Source of the DNA: Cenococcum geophilum 1.58
Lineage: Eukaryota > Ascomycota > Dothideomycetes > Gloniales > Gloniaceae
Length of the DNA stretch: 64,000 nt
Assembly: GCA_001692895.1 (NCBI GenBank)
Contig: KV748177.1
Span: 372,001 to 436,000 of the forward strand
Direction: 5' to 3'
Below the pieces are notes generated by a model. That model was given only the letters and a program-made list of their open reading frames with translations, was not told where the DNA came from and did no database searches. Below, in pieces: positions 1 through 11,500 of this stretch. Each line of letters starts with the position of its first letter. Within the stretch, counting starts at the first letter, position 1. A program made the position numbers and the translations under genes.

Positions 1-160
1 ATCGCCAGATGACCGGTCAGAGCTAGACGACCGTCGTCATCGCCAGACGGCCGGAGCCAGAGCCAGATGACCGTCGCCAGAGCCACACGACAACCGTTCG
101 AACGACCAGCCAGCGAACACTATAAACGATTCGATCGATTGATCGAATCAAGGTGACATA
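1..160. repeat. Degenerate GC-rich short repeats at window edge
   Basis: The first 110 bases contain several imperfect copies of a CGCCAGATGACCG-like word (with variants such as CCAGACGGCCGGAG). The stretch is GC-rich, unlike the AT-rich DNA that follows. A small palindromic patch of GATCGATT-type sequence lies near 130-148. The open frames that cross it in several phases are repeat artefacts, so no gene is called. Confidence 0.5.
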
Positions 161-373
161 GACAGGTAGGCATAGGCAGGTAGGTATAGACAGGTAGGTA
201 GGCACAGACAGGTAGGCATAGACAGGTAGGCACAGACAGGTAGGCACAGACAGGTAGGCATAGACAGGTAGGCACAGATAGGTAGGTATAGACAGGTAGG
301 CATAAACAGGTAGGCACAGACAGGTAGGCATAGATAGGTAGGTATAGATAGACAGACAAACAGACAGACAGAC
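161..373. repeat. 14-bp minisatellite (GACAGGTAGGCAYA)n
   Basis: About 14 tandem copies of a 14-bp unit GACAGGTAGGCAYA with TATA/CATA/CACA variants are readable directly. They grade into GACA repeats at about 350-373. Long apparent ORFs on the minus strand (Pro-Thr-Cys-Leu rich) are produced by this repeat and are not genes. Confidence 0.95.
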
Positions 374-424
374 AGGTAGGTAGGTAGGTAGGTAGGTAGG
401 TAGGTAGGTAGGTAGGTAGGTAGA
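374..424. repeat. GGTA tetranucleotide microsatellite
   Basis: Roughly twelve uninterrupted GGTA (TAGG) tetranucleotides directly abut the minisatellite. The motif is not the canonical fungal telomere repeat TTAGGG, so this is called a microsatellite rather than a telomere end. Confidence 0.95.
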
Positions 425-435
425 TAGCTTTATAT

Positions 436-632
436 TTTATATAGTTATAATATAAATATATTTAAAAGTATATTATAGCAATCTATGGAAATATGTGATA
501 ATTTAGTTACTATATAATATAATAATAATTTATATAGTTATAATATAAATATATTTAAAAGTATATTATAGCAATCTATGGAAATATATGATAATTTAGT
601 TACTATATAATATAATAATAATTTATATAGTT
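436..632. repeat. 93-bp AT-rich tandem repeat, about 2.1 copies
   Basis: The word TATATAGTTATAATATAAAT recurs with a period of exactly 93 bp (438, 531, and partially 624). The two full copies differ by only about one base (ATGTGATA versus ATATGATA). The unit is almost pure A/T. Confidence 0.93.
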
Positions 633-713
633 ACAATTTGTACAGTTCGTACAGTTTGCACAGTTTATACAGTTCGTACAGTTTATACAGTTCGTACAGT
701 TTATACAGTTTGC
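633..713. repeat. 9-bp tandem repeat (TACAGTTYG/TACAGTTTA)
   Basis: About eight or nine tandem 9-mers alternate between TACAGTTCG, TACAGTTTA and TACAGTTTG (first cytosine copy CACAGTTTA). The array abuts the 93-bp repeat, so this edge of the window is a compound satellite block. Confidence 0.9.
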
Positions 714-731
714 GCGCTATATAATTATAGG

Positions 732-776
732 GTAGCAAAATGCTAGCATTAGTTTGGTAGTTAAGCATTTTGCTAC
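732..776. repeat. Perfect hairpin, 13-bp arms
   Basis: GTAGCAAAATGCT (732-744) is perfectly complementary to AGCATTTTGCTAC (764-776) with a 19-base spacer. It is followed by a stretch with ambiguous bases (N at 777, 782, 787, 796, 808, 822). It could be the end of a small palindromic transposon or a foldback element. No matching second end was identified. Confidence 0.75.
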
Positions 777-822
777 NATTTNCTAGNAGACGCTGNAAAC
801 TTGTTACNAAATGCGCGGTTTN

Positions 823-2910
823 TACGAATCGCTAACGACCATATACGACCGCCGCGATCGTACAGTTTGCGGCAATTTGCGGCAAACCGCAACAACCTGC
901 CACAAAAAAAAAATCCTAATGTAGAATGTAATACTATATACTATAATATGCTCTTTAATAATTTGCATAATAAACTAAACTATAAGGTAGTTATTATTTA
1001 AAAGCTGGAGTGCATCTAAAGGTTTAGCTATTATAGAATTGCTATCCTTTATATAAGCGTCTGGATTATTTACTAGGCTATCCGCCACCAGATAGAAGCC
1101 AGCTATATTAAGAGGTTTAGGCGATAGAGAGGTAGTAGCTATACTTAAAGCGGTAGCACCTAGTGCATCTATCTTGCCTAAAGCGGTTGTGGCGTCTGTT
1201 GCCTAAATTAAAGTAGGTCTACTTATGCAATTATTAATATTATACTCTACAACTCCGTAGTTCTTATATACCTAACTATAGAAAATAGTTTAATAGTCTA
1301 GGGAGCTATAGTTTAGGCAAGTCCGCTTCTTTTTACCTAATAGCTAAGAATAGTCTCGCTTTCTATGGCCTATAGCACTATATTGGTTGCATATTATACT
1401 AGGATAGTCGCTCTTAAGATAACTGGCTTCCCTATAATTATTATATATAGGGTTAAGGTAGTTAGCTTTAAGATAACCAGCCTTACTATAGCCGTAATAA
1501 AGTTAAGAAGCTTTTTTAAGAGGATAATTGGCGCGTATATAGCCGGTAAATAGATAAAGATAGTATTTTAGAGCGTTATTAGCCGAGAGGTATAGACTAC
1601 TAAGCTTTAAAAGAAGAGGCTCGTTAAGTATAGGGCCCTTACCATTACCTTATAAGATACTAGAGCCTATAATCGCTATAGTTAAGGTAATTTTAAAAAC
1701 TATAACGCCCTTAGCGAACTTTTTATAGTTATAGATATAGTTAACGTCGCGAGTTATAAAATAATTAGTGGGTAGGTCTATTTTAGTAGCAGGCTATATT
1801 AAGTAGTGGTTTATATAAACGTATTAGTAAATATAGATTCTCTATTATATAGCTAAGTCTAAAGATAAGGTAGCTAACTTACTACGTTATAAGGCTCTAT
1901 AGCTTAGATAGATCTATAAAGGCACTAGTTATAGAGGTAGATACTAGTAGGGTAGGAGTAAGGGTAGGTAGTTAGTAGAGTTAGGTTAACTAGTAAAGGT
2001 AAGAAAATAAGGCGCGCCCTAATAAAATTGTATAAGTAAGGCCTTAGTAATAAAGTATATAGTTATATACTTTATAGGTTAAACGTATATAAGGGTAAAT
2101 CTATAGTAATAAGACTAACCTATAAAGGAAAACGCGGTATAGTATAAGTTACGGAGACTACCCTATTTAGCCTATCTCTTAATATAGGCTAGGCGATAGT
2201 CTAGTACTATTAAGCTCTTAGAGTTTATAATGCGAGTATATAGATATATAGAAGGGTAAGGAAAAAGAGAAGTAAGTAGTAAAGTAAAAGTATTTTACTA
2301 TAGGCAGGCTAATTATGTTATAGGTAAACGGAAACTTAAACACTATAATCTATTAAAAATATTACTAATAAGTACAGCCTACTATTACTAGAAAGTATAA
2401 GTCTTTTCCTTCCTTAATTAGTAAGAGAAAAGGTATTATTAACTAAATAATCTCTTACTAGAGTACTAGGTGGGAAGCGGGATATTATAAGACTATATAT
2501 AGTTCTAGACAAATCTAAAATAAAGATATTAAATTTAAAAGACTCTAATATAATAAATATTATAGTAGAATACTAACCTTTTATATAATACTAAATAAAT
2601 AAATAGTAAAATAAGTTAATGTTGCTAAGTGGCTGGATACTGGTATATATAATATATCTACTATCCTAAAATACCCTAAAATGCTATAAAATGCCGCAAA
2701 ATGCTATTAATTATATAAACTTATAATATAAGATATAAAACCTTTTACTACCTTTTATAGTAGATATACGTTTAAATAAACACTAGATATTTATATATAG
2801 ACGTAGATCCTATATACTAGATAATTATTATTCCGGATAGACTTATCTAGTAGGCCCTTAAGTGCTATATAGTATAATAATAATACTAGCAATTACGAAG
2901 TAAGTATAAT
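823..2910. other. RIP-saturated DNA without assignable gene
   Basis: This stretch is TpA-rich with TpG/CpA nearly absent. Both strands show stretches of a few tens of codons without many stops, for example a minus-strand run at about 1,000-1,230 rich in Ala, Leu and Ser, and a plus-strand run at about 1,900-2,450. Neither could be matched to a family by eye. A cluster of AAAATGCY words lies at about 2,670-2,705. It may hold the decayed upstream part of the SNF2-like gene, or an older transposon. Confidence 0.4.
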
Positions 2911-3237
2911 ACGTCGCTATCTACTAGAAGTACTACCTATTATATACTAAGCACTTTATAGTAATAGAGTCCGCATATATAGATATAGGCTAGCCCTTTA
3001 ACTCTAGTGGCGTATATATTTACCGACTTTATATAATAATAAGAAATATAGTAATACCTATAATAAGTGTAATACATTACTATTTACTAGAAATACCACC
3101 TGTTATATAATAAATACTTTATAGCGATAGAGCCCACATATATAGACATAGGCTAGCCCTTTAACTCTAGCGGCGTGTATATATACTAACTCTATATAAT
3201 AATAAGAAATATAGTAACGCCTATAACCTCTTATATT
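2911..3237. repeat. 163-bp tandem duplication
   Basis: Two diverged copies of a ~163-bp unit lie head to tail. Anchor words TAGCCCTTTAACTCTAG occur at 2,991 and 3,154, and AATAATAAGAAATATAGTAA occurs in both copies. Differences are mainly C/T and G/A transitions, as expected if RIP acted after duplication. No gene is visible here or in 3,238-3,600. Confidence 0.8.
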
Positions 3238-3599
3238 CTACTATACCGTAATAACTAGTTACCCCTTTATAGGTACTTAATAAATCGCTTATATTAAAAA
3301 CTGTAAAAGTTTAGTAGTATTAAACCGCCACCTAGCCCTAAATAGGCTAGGTAGGATAGTCCCTATAAATTATACAATTATACCCTTATTTAACTATATA
3401 GTACTAAGTCTAGCTATATTTACCCTAACTAGTAATAGCAAACTATAGCTAATTTTACCTCTATATAGGCACGTACGGGCAATTATAAGATTTACCTCTT
3501 TACCTCTTCTTAATTAACTTTACTTACCCTACCTCTTATCTCTCCTATAACTAACCTCTAACTATATCTAACACTAGAGTTATATTAATATAGCGCTAG

Positions 3600-6044
3600 C
3601 TAGCTACCGTATAAAGCCCTTCTATTTTAATAGTCACCTTCTACTTAATATATGCCGTAATATTATACGTACCTAACTAAATAAGTAACTTAATAATAAC
3701 GTAAATATAGGCAAAGCCGGATATATAGTATAAGGCGAACCTAAAGCCAACTAAAGATGTGGATATTGCCTAAGGCTTTAGAATAAGCATTAAAAACTAT
3801 AATAGACTAAAAGAGATGGTTAAAGATATTGCGATTAAAGTTAAGCCTAAGTATATAATATATCGCGGCAACTTTATAATAATAAAAGGAGGGTATATTA
3901 TGGAGTTTTATAAGTAACTCCTATAATTTACCAATGCTCCACCGGATTAGAAACTATAGGTAATTCTAAAAATTATAGGAAGTGCTTATTCTAATCGCGT
4001 AAGGAGGATACTAAGTACCTCTAAGAGTGGGCGCGCTCTGTATAAATATACATTACCCCTAAAGACTAAAGCATAAGATAAAACGACGCTACTTTAGCTG
4101 CTATATGCGATATAGCCCATAGACGTTACTATAACCCCACTATATAGTATCCTTTTGCCTTAGCTAGTAACCCTAGTAGTAAGCAACGTAATTAATATAG
4201 GAGATATTAAGATTGAAATCTAATCTATAGGCTTAACGGGTAGGTTAATAGTTAGGGTAGTTTAAGTCTTATATTTAATAAGCGGAAACCTATATATAGC
4301 TTTAAGTAAGCTATAGGAGGAACTATAAGCCTATATAGAGCTTAATATTAACGGTCCGCCTAAAAAAAATATCTATATATTGCTGTAGAGATATAAAAAC
4401 CTCACAATACAGTTAGAAGGCACACTTATTATAGCTTTTAGTAAAATGGTAAGAAATAACATAAAGGAGGCCGTGCTTATAGCATTACTCTTACCTCCTA
4501 GCTTAAACTCCTAAGTTACTACTACTAATAATATACCGCTAGCCATTAAATCTAAGGCGCCTAGACGTAATAGATATAGTATAAAAGATAGCTAGTAAGT
4601 CCTAATACCGCGTAAGGCTAGCAGTAAGAGTAAACTAGGAGAAGGTAAGAAGCGGAGTTAATTAGAATTAGCAGTATATAGCTCTAGAGAAGATAATAAG
4701 GGTAAGCCTATTAGATATAAGAAATTAGATAATAGTAAGACTAAATTAGGTAAATATAATAAGTAGCCTTAACTAAGATTAATAATAAGTGCTCTAGTAA
4801 AGAATAATAAAAGCAAGCCGGCCGCGCCTAGGAAGTTAAATAGTTATAAGGCCAACCCGAATAGAAGTAGGAAACGCCCTTAAGTAAAATTAGTAGTAAA
4901 TACCCTTATAGAAAACAGCGATAATAAGCCAGTTGTGCGTAGAAGGTAATTAGTAAAGGGAAGATATAACCTATCTACCTATAAGCCTATATTAGCGAGT
5001 AATAGTAATACTAGAGAAATTGCCGTAGATAATAGTAAATCGCTATAACCTATTACTAAACCTAAAGGTATATACCAGCCTAATAATATAATAAACAACC
5101 CTATTACCGCATCGCTAACCGTTAATACCCCTTAAGATATTACTGTAGAGGATAGTAAATTGCCATAATGTGCCGGTGGATACGATAATTAGTTCTTATA
5201 TTATACTAACTCTAAGGACGTAGAGAGTGGAGACAAAGATAAGGATTTAGTTAATGATAACAACTAAGATAAAGATTCGGTTAATAATAACAACTAAGAT
5301 AAGGATTTAGTTAATAATAACGACTAAGATATAAATATAGAGGAAGAGCTTAACTAGTAATCTTTCTTAGCCTAGCTTTATAAGGCTAGGAAAGATAACC
5401 TAGATGGCGCACTAGCGCATATAACGAAGGTGGATCTTCTACTTACTCTAGAGTATTTCCTACTTATCTTATTAAAAGTACTTTCCAAGACCACCCTAAT
5501 TAAACTCCCTAATTGGGGCCTTGCATTAGGCTTTAAATTTAGCCCATACTAAGTAGTATATATAGCTTAGGCATTTAAGCAAAAAAGGTCAATTAAAGGA
5601 GGCGGCATCTATGTAAACGAACCTAGCGCGGGCAAGACTATATAAATAATTACTTAATAGCTAATAAACTACTTTTACTATTAGAACGTAATAGACATTT
5701 AAGAGGCCTAAGCCGCTAGGGACGTAACCCGCTACCTACTTAAGATATATCCGCCGGATATAAAATACCTATAGGTAGTAAAGTAGCCGATTATATACTA
5801 CTATAAAAACAACTTTAAGAAGCTGTACCCTATAGACCCACAGCGAGGCTGCTTAGTTATCCTTACGCTAACCTTAGGCCTACTAGGATTCCTAAAAGAC
5901 GCAAGTATAATATTATAAGATGGCGCGATTATAAAGCGCCTTAACCCGCCCTAGATTACAATTCTCGCCCCTAGCTATAATAAAGTTAAGATATTTAGTA
6001 AACTAAAAAAGGATAAATGGCTATAAATCTATAAGGCTTTTAAG
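3600..6044 (+). pseudogene. SNF2-like helicase remnant, 5' part
   Basis: A single + strand frame (codons starting at positions divisible by 3) stays recognisable across this stretch, despite many TAG/TAA codons that look like mutated Gln or Trp codons. Around 5,600-5,640 it encodes a GG-I-Y-V-N-E-P-S-AGKT segment, which matches the SNF2/DExH nucleotide-binding motif I (consensus like ADEPGLGKT). It is preceded by a Q-motif-like stretch (S-P-Y-Q-V) and followed by a Gln-rich predicted segment. The middle (4,500-5,350) is low-complexity, rich in Lys, Ser, Asn and Asp, including repeated N-D/N-N-N units. SNF2 proteins are DNA-dependent ATPases that remodel chromatin or translocate on DNA. The frame stops exactly at the TTAAG target site of gypsy A and continues in phase at 39,971. 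The true N-terminus is unclear because ATG codons have been destroyed. Confidence 0.65.
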
Positions 6045-6468
6045 TATAACGGAACCTTATAGCAGGAACTACGATAGGCTCGTTAATGGGCTAGGTGTAT
6101 AAGTAATACAAATTAAAGTTAACAACGTAATAATAACTGGTGGAGTAGTGGCCTAATAGATTAACTCCAATTATATTCTAAGAATTACTACTAAGAAGGA
6201 ACTATCTAGGTAGGGATTAAGGGTCCTTAAATACACAACCGTACTCCTATAAAATCCTTCTTATATATAATATATATATACTCTACCTACTCTATTACGG
6301 ATTACGCAGATCCTATAAATTATATAGATTACGTTATATAACCTTAGCTACTATTCCTCGTTATATAGATCTATTGGCTTTATTCTAAACTGTGCCTAAA
6401 TTAACTAACTAGCTTCTTCTAACTCCTCTCCAAGTAGTTATAATATCGTACTTAAAGCGTCTATAACA
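6045..6468 (-). repeat. Gypsy A 3' LTR
   Basis: This 424-bp LTR matches 39,542-39,965 at equal length, with differences that are mostly C/T and G/A. With respect to the minus-strand pol gene it is the 3' LTR. The minus-strand polypurine tract lies at about 6,469-6,487. Confidence 0.93.
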
Positions 6469-7140
6469 CTATCTCCCTCCTCTTTATCTTTGTCCTTAAA
6501 GATACCTAATATCTCTAAGTTGTTTACTAGAGGTGTAATATCCGTTTAATTAATTTAGTTAATATTATTACTTATTATACCTAAAGCAATTTCTTCTTCC
6601 TTAACTGCTTATTATATTTGCACTATTACTGCGATATTATCTCTTAGTGAGATTATACCGTCTTTATATTCTTGTTACTTTAAAAAGGGGCTATTCTATA
6701 TTGCGTTAACGAACCTATTTTTATAACAACCGTCCTTTTATTTAAAGTGCACTAAAGCAAATATTTATTTATCTTATAACGTTTACTCCGTCTTTAATAC
6801 TAAATATATATAACCTATTACTTTTAATAGTTATCTAGTTCCCTAATTAATTTATCTTAGGGTTTTATATTTAATCTACTGCTATATAACTAGATAATAA
6901 ACTATTTATTACCCTAGCGGAGTTATACCGTTCTTATAATACAGAATAGGAGGCTACTAATATTTAGTAACGGGCTCTTAAGTCTCGTCTTATGGCGTCT
7001 ACTCAGTTAATCCGTCTTAAGAAGGTTTGTAAGAAGGTCCGTTTTAAGGAATAAAAACTTATAAAATAGGGTCTATAGGAACTTAGTAATAAAAAAACAG
7101 ATTTTCTTCTAATAGAGAAGAAAACAGATCTAAGTAGTTT

Positions 7141-7773
7141 AGTAACTACTCTTCTTAGGTCCCCCTTAGGTAACTTATTTTTTAGTAATCCTTTTTTATT
7201 AATACTGCCTAACCTAATTTCTTTTAATACTCCTATACCTTTTCTATAGTATTCCTTAAATTTTCTAGTAGCTCCTAGGTAGTTTTAGTATAGCCTATCC
7301 ACTTAACCTTATACTATATTTTATTGTTAACATCCTTATAACTAATAATCTTTAAAACTTATTATTTATCTTCTTCCTATCCTCTATATGTATCTACTTT
7401 ATAAACTAGTAGCTTAATATTCCCGTATACTGGCTCTAGCATTACAATATACTATATAGGGTAGATCTTTATCTTAGCTGGTAAGTTTAACTTAAATATA
7501 ACTGGTAAAATCCTTTATATAATTTTAAAAGGTCCTAGTTTAATATAGTCTAACTTCTTACTTAGTTATCTACTCTTGAAATTTTTATATAGTAGCTATA
7601 CTTTATCTCCCTCCTTAAGATCTGGTCCCTTAGATCTCTTAGTATTATAGTACTTTTTTAATCTCTCTTATACTTTCTTTACTAATTCTATAAAGTCTAT
7701 ATAAAGATTTATTAACATCTTTATTCTTTCTTTAGCTATGCTACTTATTTTCTTCACTTACTATAGTAATAAC
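7141..7773 (-). pseudogene. Gypsy A pol, integrase C-terminus and chromodomain
   Basis: The minus strand continues the integrase read from 14,169-15,100 across the copia B insertion. A capsule-like K-x-R-T-S segment is followed by S-I-A-K-E-R-I and an integrase C-terminal beta-barrel-like stretch. At about 7,200-7,340 a chromodomain is readable (YKVKWIGYTKTT then a stop codon where Trp is expected, then E-L-L-E-N). Chromodomains of chromoviral integrases bind modified histones and bias insertion towards heterochromatin. Many TAG/TAA codons interrupt the frame. Between 6,488 and 7,140 I see only decayed 3' sequence. Confidence 0.8.
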
Positions 7774-7778
7774 GATAT

Positions 7779-8049
7779 TGTCTAATTACAGCACCTGTTG
7801 TACCAACCGCGTGCCTACGCGTTCGGTACAGTAACCACGCGTTTACGCGTTCGGTGTACTAACCACTTGCTTACGCGTCTGGTGCACTTATAAAGCACTA
7901 ACTAATTAGGGGGAGATGTATTAGTATATAGACCACGTAGTCTGCTTCAATATAAGAGATAGTTATTACCGTCTAAATAAGCATACGATACTATACGTAT
8001 TTCGTGCCCCTAGACACAACTCACTTATACCATTAAATTAGTACCAATA
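7779..8049 (+). repeat. Copia B 5' LTR
   Basis: This 271-bp LTR is the same length as the 3' copy. It contains tandem ACGCGTTYGGT-like words and a conserved run TTAGGGGGAGATG. Differences from the 3' LTR are nearly all transitions. The exact promoter and primer-binding site were not resolved. Confidence 0.94.
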
Positions 8050-8578
8050 CTAATCAGTAAGCGCGCACAGATCAGGAGATACGCACTTGCTTAGAAGACA
8101 TCCAACGCTCCACCTTATAAGCCCCTATTTCAGTTGAAGAGAATCAAAGTACTCTAAATTTGGAAGATGTCTAACGCTCCACCTTACCTAGAATTACCTT
8201 AAATCTACCCTAGTTTTGGAAGACGTTTACGCTCTACCTTAATCAGAGATATTAACCACTGTACTAGTAGTCAACGCAACCACATTAAGAACACGATTAT
8301 ACTAAGAACGCGACCACCACACCCTACTAAAATACCCCGGCCTCCTCTCTAACCCCTTACGGAGACCCCTTACCCTTTTACAAACCATTATGGACCCGTT
8401 AATTACTTTTACGGACCGTTACGGAGACCTCTTACCCTCCTGCAAACTACTACGGACCTATTAAAACCCTATGGAGACCCCCTTACCCTTCTACGAACCG
8501 TTACGGGCCCGTTAACCAATTTTACGAACCCTTACAAGACCTCTTCCACCCGCTACGCACCATACTACACTATATAGT
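8050..8578 (+). repeat. Copia B leader with degenerate tandem repeats
   Basis: The untranslated leader has three copies of a GGAAGAYGTCYAACGCTCC-like unit (about 8,094, 8,162 and 8,218). Three degenerate copies of a GGAGACCYCTTACCCT unit follow (about 8,361, 8,423 and 8,473). The word TTACGGACC, which recurs throughout the element, also begins here. No gene is seen. Confidence 0.7.
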
Positions 8579-11500
8579 ATGGCAGACATCAGCAAGCACG
8601 TTAATAAAGGTCAAAAGAAGTAGAGACAAGGAGTCAACGTTACGTCTATAGATAACGTCAATAACTATATTAAATTTAAAATCCTTAAGTATAAATACTT
8701 TAAGCTCATAAACGTCAACCTATGGGAGTAATACTAGGAAGACTTTATAGACTTTACAGAAGCCATCTTTAAGAAATGTAACCCCACTACTATCCGTAAC
8801 CTACGGACCCTTTTATGTAACTAAGGCGTATAGGTTAAAAGGAATAAATGGGTTACTATTATACGGTCCTTGTATAATATAATATATAAAGAGGACCGAA
8901 CGGAATAGACTAAGGAAGAAATCCTAGATAAGTACAACACTACTAAGAAACTCTTTGCTTCTTCTAAACTTAATATAATTGCTAGCCTTATACCTAACCC
9001 TCTTAACTAAATTCGTCCTATAAACCCAAGCAGTTTTAAAATTAATTTTACTGGCTAAAGTACACCTAGTACTTATATTACGGACCGTAATACCCCTATA
9101 ACCCAAATTATGGACTATAATACCCCCGTAAACTAAAATACGGACCAAACCCCTCCTGTTATTTAAACTACAGATCCGTAACCCATATATCCGCAACTTA
9201 TAAATCCGTAAGTTATAAACCCGCAAACTACCTAAGTAAAGACCTACGGCAAGGAGCTAGCTAATCTAGCTAAGCTCTATACCAACAAATCTAAGTACAG
9301 CGGTAAAAACGATAATTTTAACTTTAAACTAACTATCTTTACGGACCTCTGTTAGAAGGCCGATATTCCTAAATAGGAGTTCAGCCAAGCCTACTCTACT
9401 ATACTGCGCGGCCTAGCACTTAACCACTACTACACCAACCTTAAGAGTAACCCCCTTGGTGTTCCCTTTAATAAGCTATATAAAGCCATACGTAACTACT
9501 TTAAAGGACCGGAATATAAGCGTAATATCCTTACCCAATGGAATGCGACCAAGTTACGGACTGTAATAGATAAGAATACCGAAAAATCAACTATAGAGTG
9601 CCTATAAATCCTTATTAAAGACCTCCGCCACCTATAGCACAGTCTTAATATTAAGCTTTAAACGGACGACTTCTTACACAATAAACTAATTACGGCCTAC
9701 TAGGAAATGGAACCCTGCAAATATGCCTATTACAAGCCCGCAGATACTATAGCTAGCCTTATTAACAATTTACGGTCCTTTATTGCAACGTATAAAGCCT
9801 TAAACCCGCTAAGTAGTACTTAAGCCTTTATTACGGACCTATAAGATCCGCAAACTAACTTAGATGCCTACTTTACGGACCGCCGCTACCGCTAGCAGCA
9901 CCCGCATCGACCAGGTTCTACCCGCAACCTCCGTAGCAACTTCTATACAAAAGCATACCCCCGCAGACAAACTAATCAGAAGTGCTTTATATGCGGTAAG
10001 GAAGGATATTAGTCTATAAGGCATACCTAAGAAGAACGTAACAGGTCTAAGAAGAAATTTAATAAACGGATTAACTAGTTTATCTTAGAATACAAAGGAG
10101 AGGAAGTAGAAGAGTCTCTTAACGAGTTAATGGAAGCCCTTATAATTAATTTTAACTTAAACGCTTAGGAACAGGAGACCTCAGAGACGTTCCTAACTAC
10201 TTTTAGACCTTTTACGGACAGTTAAGCCTTTAACACTATAACTATATTAGCCGACCGTTCCTTTATACACTTAATTGCACCCAAAAACTGGCCCGTAAGC
10301 ATACCCGTTAGACCCGTTATGGACGTTACGGACCGTAAACAGGACCCATTTGCATATGTCACTACAGAACGCTATACCCCTAAAGAATTCTATAGCGTTA
10401 TAATCAATATAGGTGCCTTTAAAAAGTCTACTGTAGGTTATGGACAATACCTTATATATAAGACCACTGTAAATAATAATATGGACATTAATACTATGCA
10501 ATCTGGGGCCGTAAACGTCTAATTCGGCATCGGCTTAACTATATTAATTAGATTAGTTGCAGTTAAGACCCTAATTAGCCTAGTTAACTTCCACGTAGTA
10601 AAAGCGGACACCCCTTTTCTACTCTGCCTTGCAGATATAGACAGGTTATAGGTCTACTATAACAACGTTACGGACACCGTAATTGGCCCCGTAACTGCCC
10701 CAGGAAGCAAACATATTACCCTACCAATTGTATAACGTTTTAGACACCCATTCCTTATATAGGGAGAGACTTTACGGACCTATATTTAGGAATCTTTTAA
10801 CTATAACCCGTGCTACCTCACTAGTACGGAGATCCACCGCCTATACCGCCGCTTCGGCTACCCGTTAGCTAAAAAGCTATATAGAGTCCTTAAACGTTCT
10901 GGACACGATAACGTTAATAGAAAGGCAATTGACCACCTGACTAAATACTGCTCTTTCTGCCAGAAATACGGACGTTCCCTAGGCAGATTTAAGTTCACCC
11001 TTCATAAGGACCTTAATTTTAACTACTTAGTGTACGTGGATATTATGTATATTAACGGCAGTCCAGTATTATATATAATTAACAAGGCAACCCGCTATTA
11101 AGCCGCCCGTTAGTTGTAAAATATATCTATAAAATATACTTAGGACATTTTACGGACCTACTAGATTAACACATACCTTAGGCCTCCTAAGTATATCACC
11201 CACGACGCTAGTAGGAACTTCATTAGCAAGGAATTCCAGCAGTATGCTATGGCCATGGCTATATTAATAAAAGCCGTTCTAGTTAAGGCGCACTAGTCCG
11301 TTAGGCTTATTAAGTAAGCTTACCTAGCTTTACGAAAAGCTTACCAGATCATTACGGACGAGTGTAAGAACATCTAAAAGGAACTGGCTTTATAGATGGC
11401 CGTAAAAGCCATTAACGACACCGCTGGCCCTAATGGACTGGTACCTACCCTCTTGGTCTACGGAGCCTACCTAAGGATAAGTAACCTAGACCCCCCTACC

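Noticed and set aside
23-359. Minus-strand ORFs of about 100 and 79 codons rich in Pro-Thr-Cys-Leu
   Set aside because: They are translations of the 14-bp minisatellite and overlap each other in different frames.
374-424. GGTA run as a telomere
   Set aside because: The motif is a tetranucleotide microsatellite, not TTAGGG, and is followed by ordinary repeat DNA on the right. No chromosome end is shown.
777-822. Ambiguous bases as an assembly gap that hides a gene
   Set aside because: Only isolated single N positions occur here (and at about 16,575-16,586 and 36,265). They do not break any recognised frame.
10271-10522. Overlapping small ORFs on both strands
   Set aside because: The plus-strand one is an open segment of the copia B polyprotein around its protease, and the minus-strand one is its shadow.
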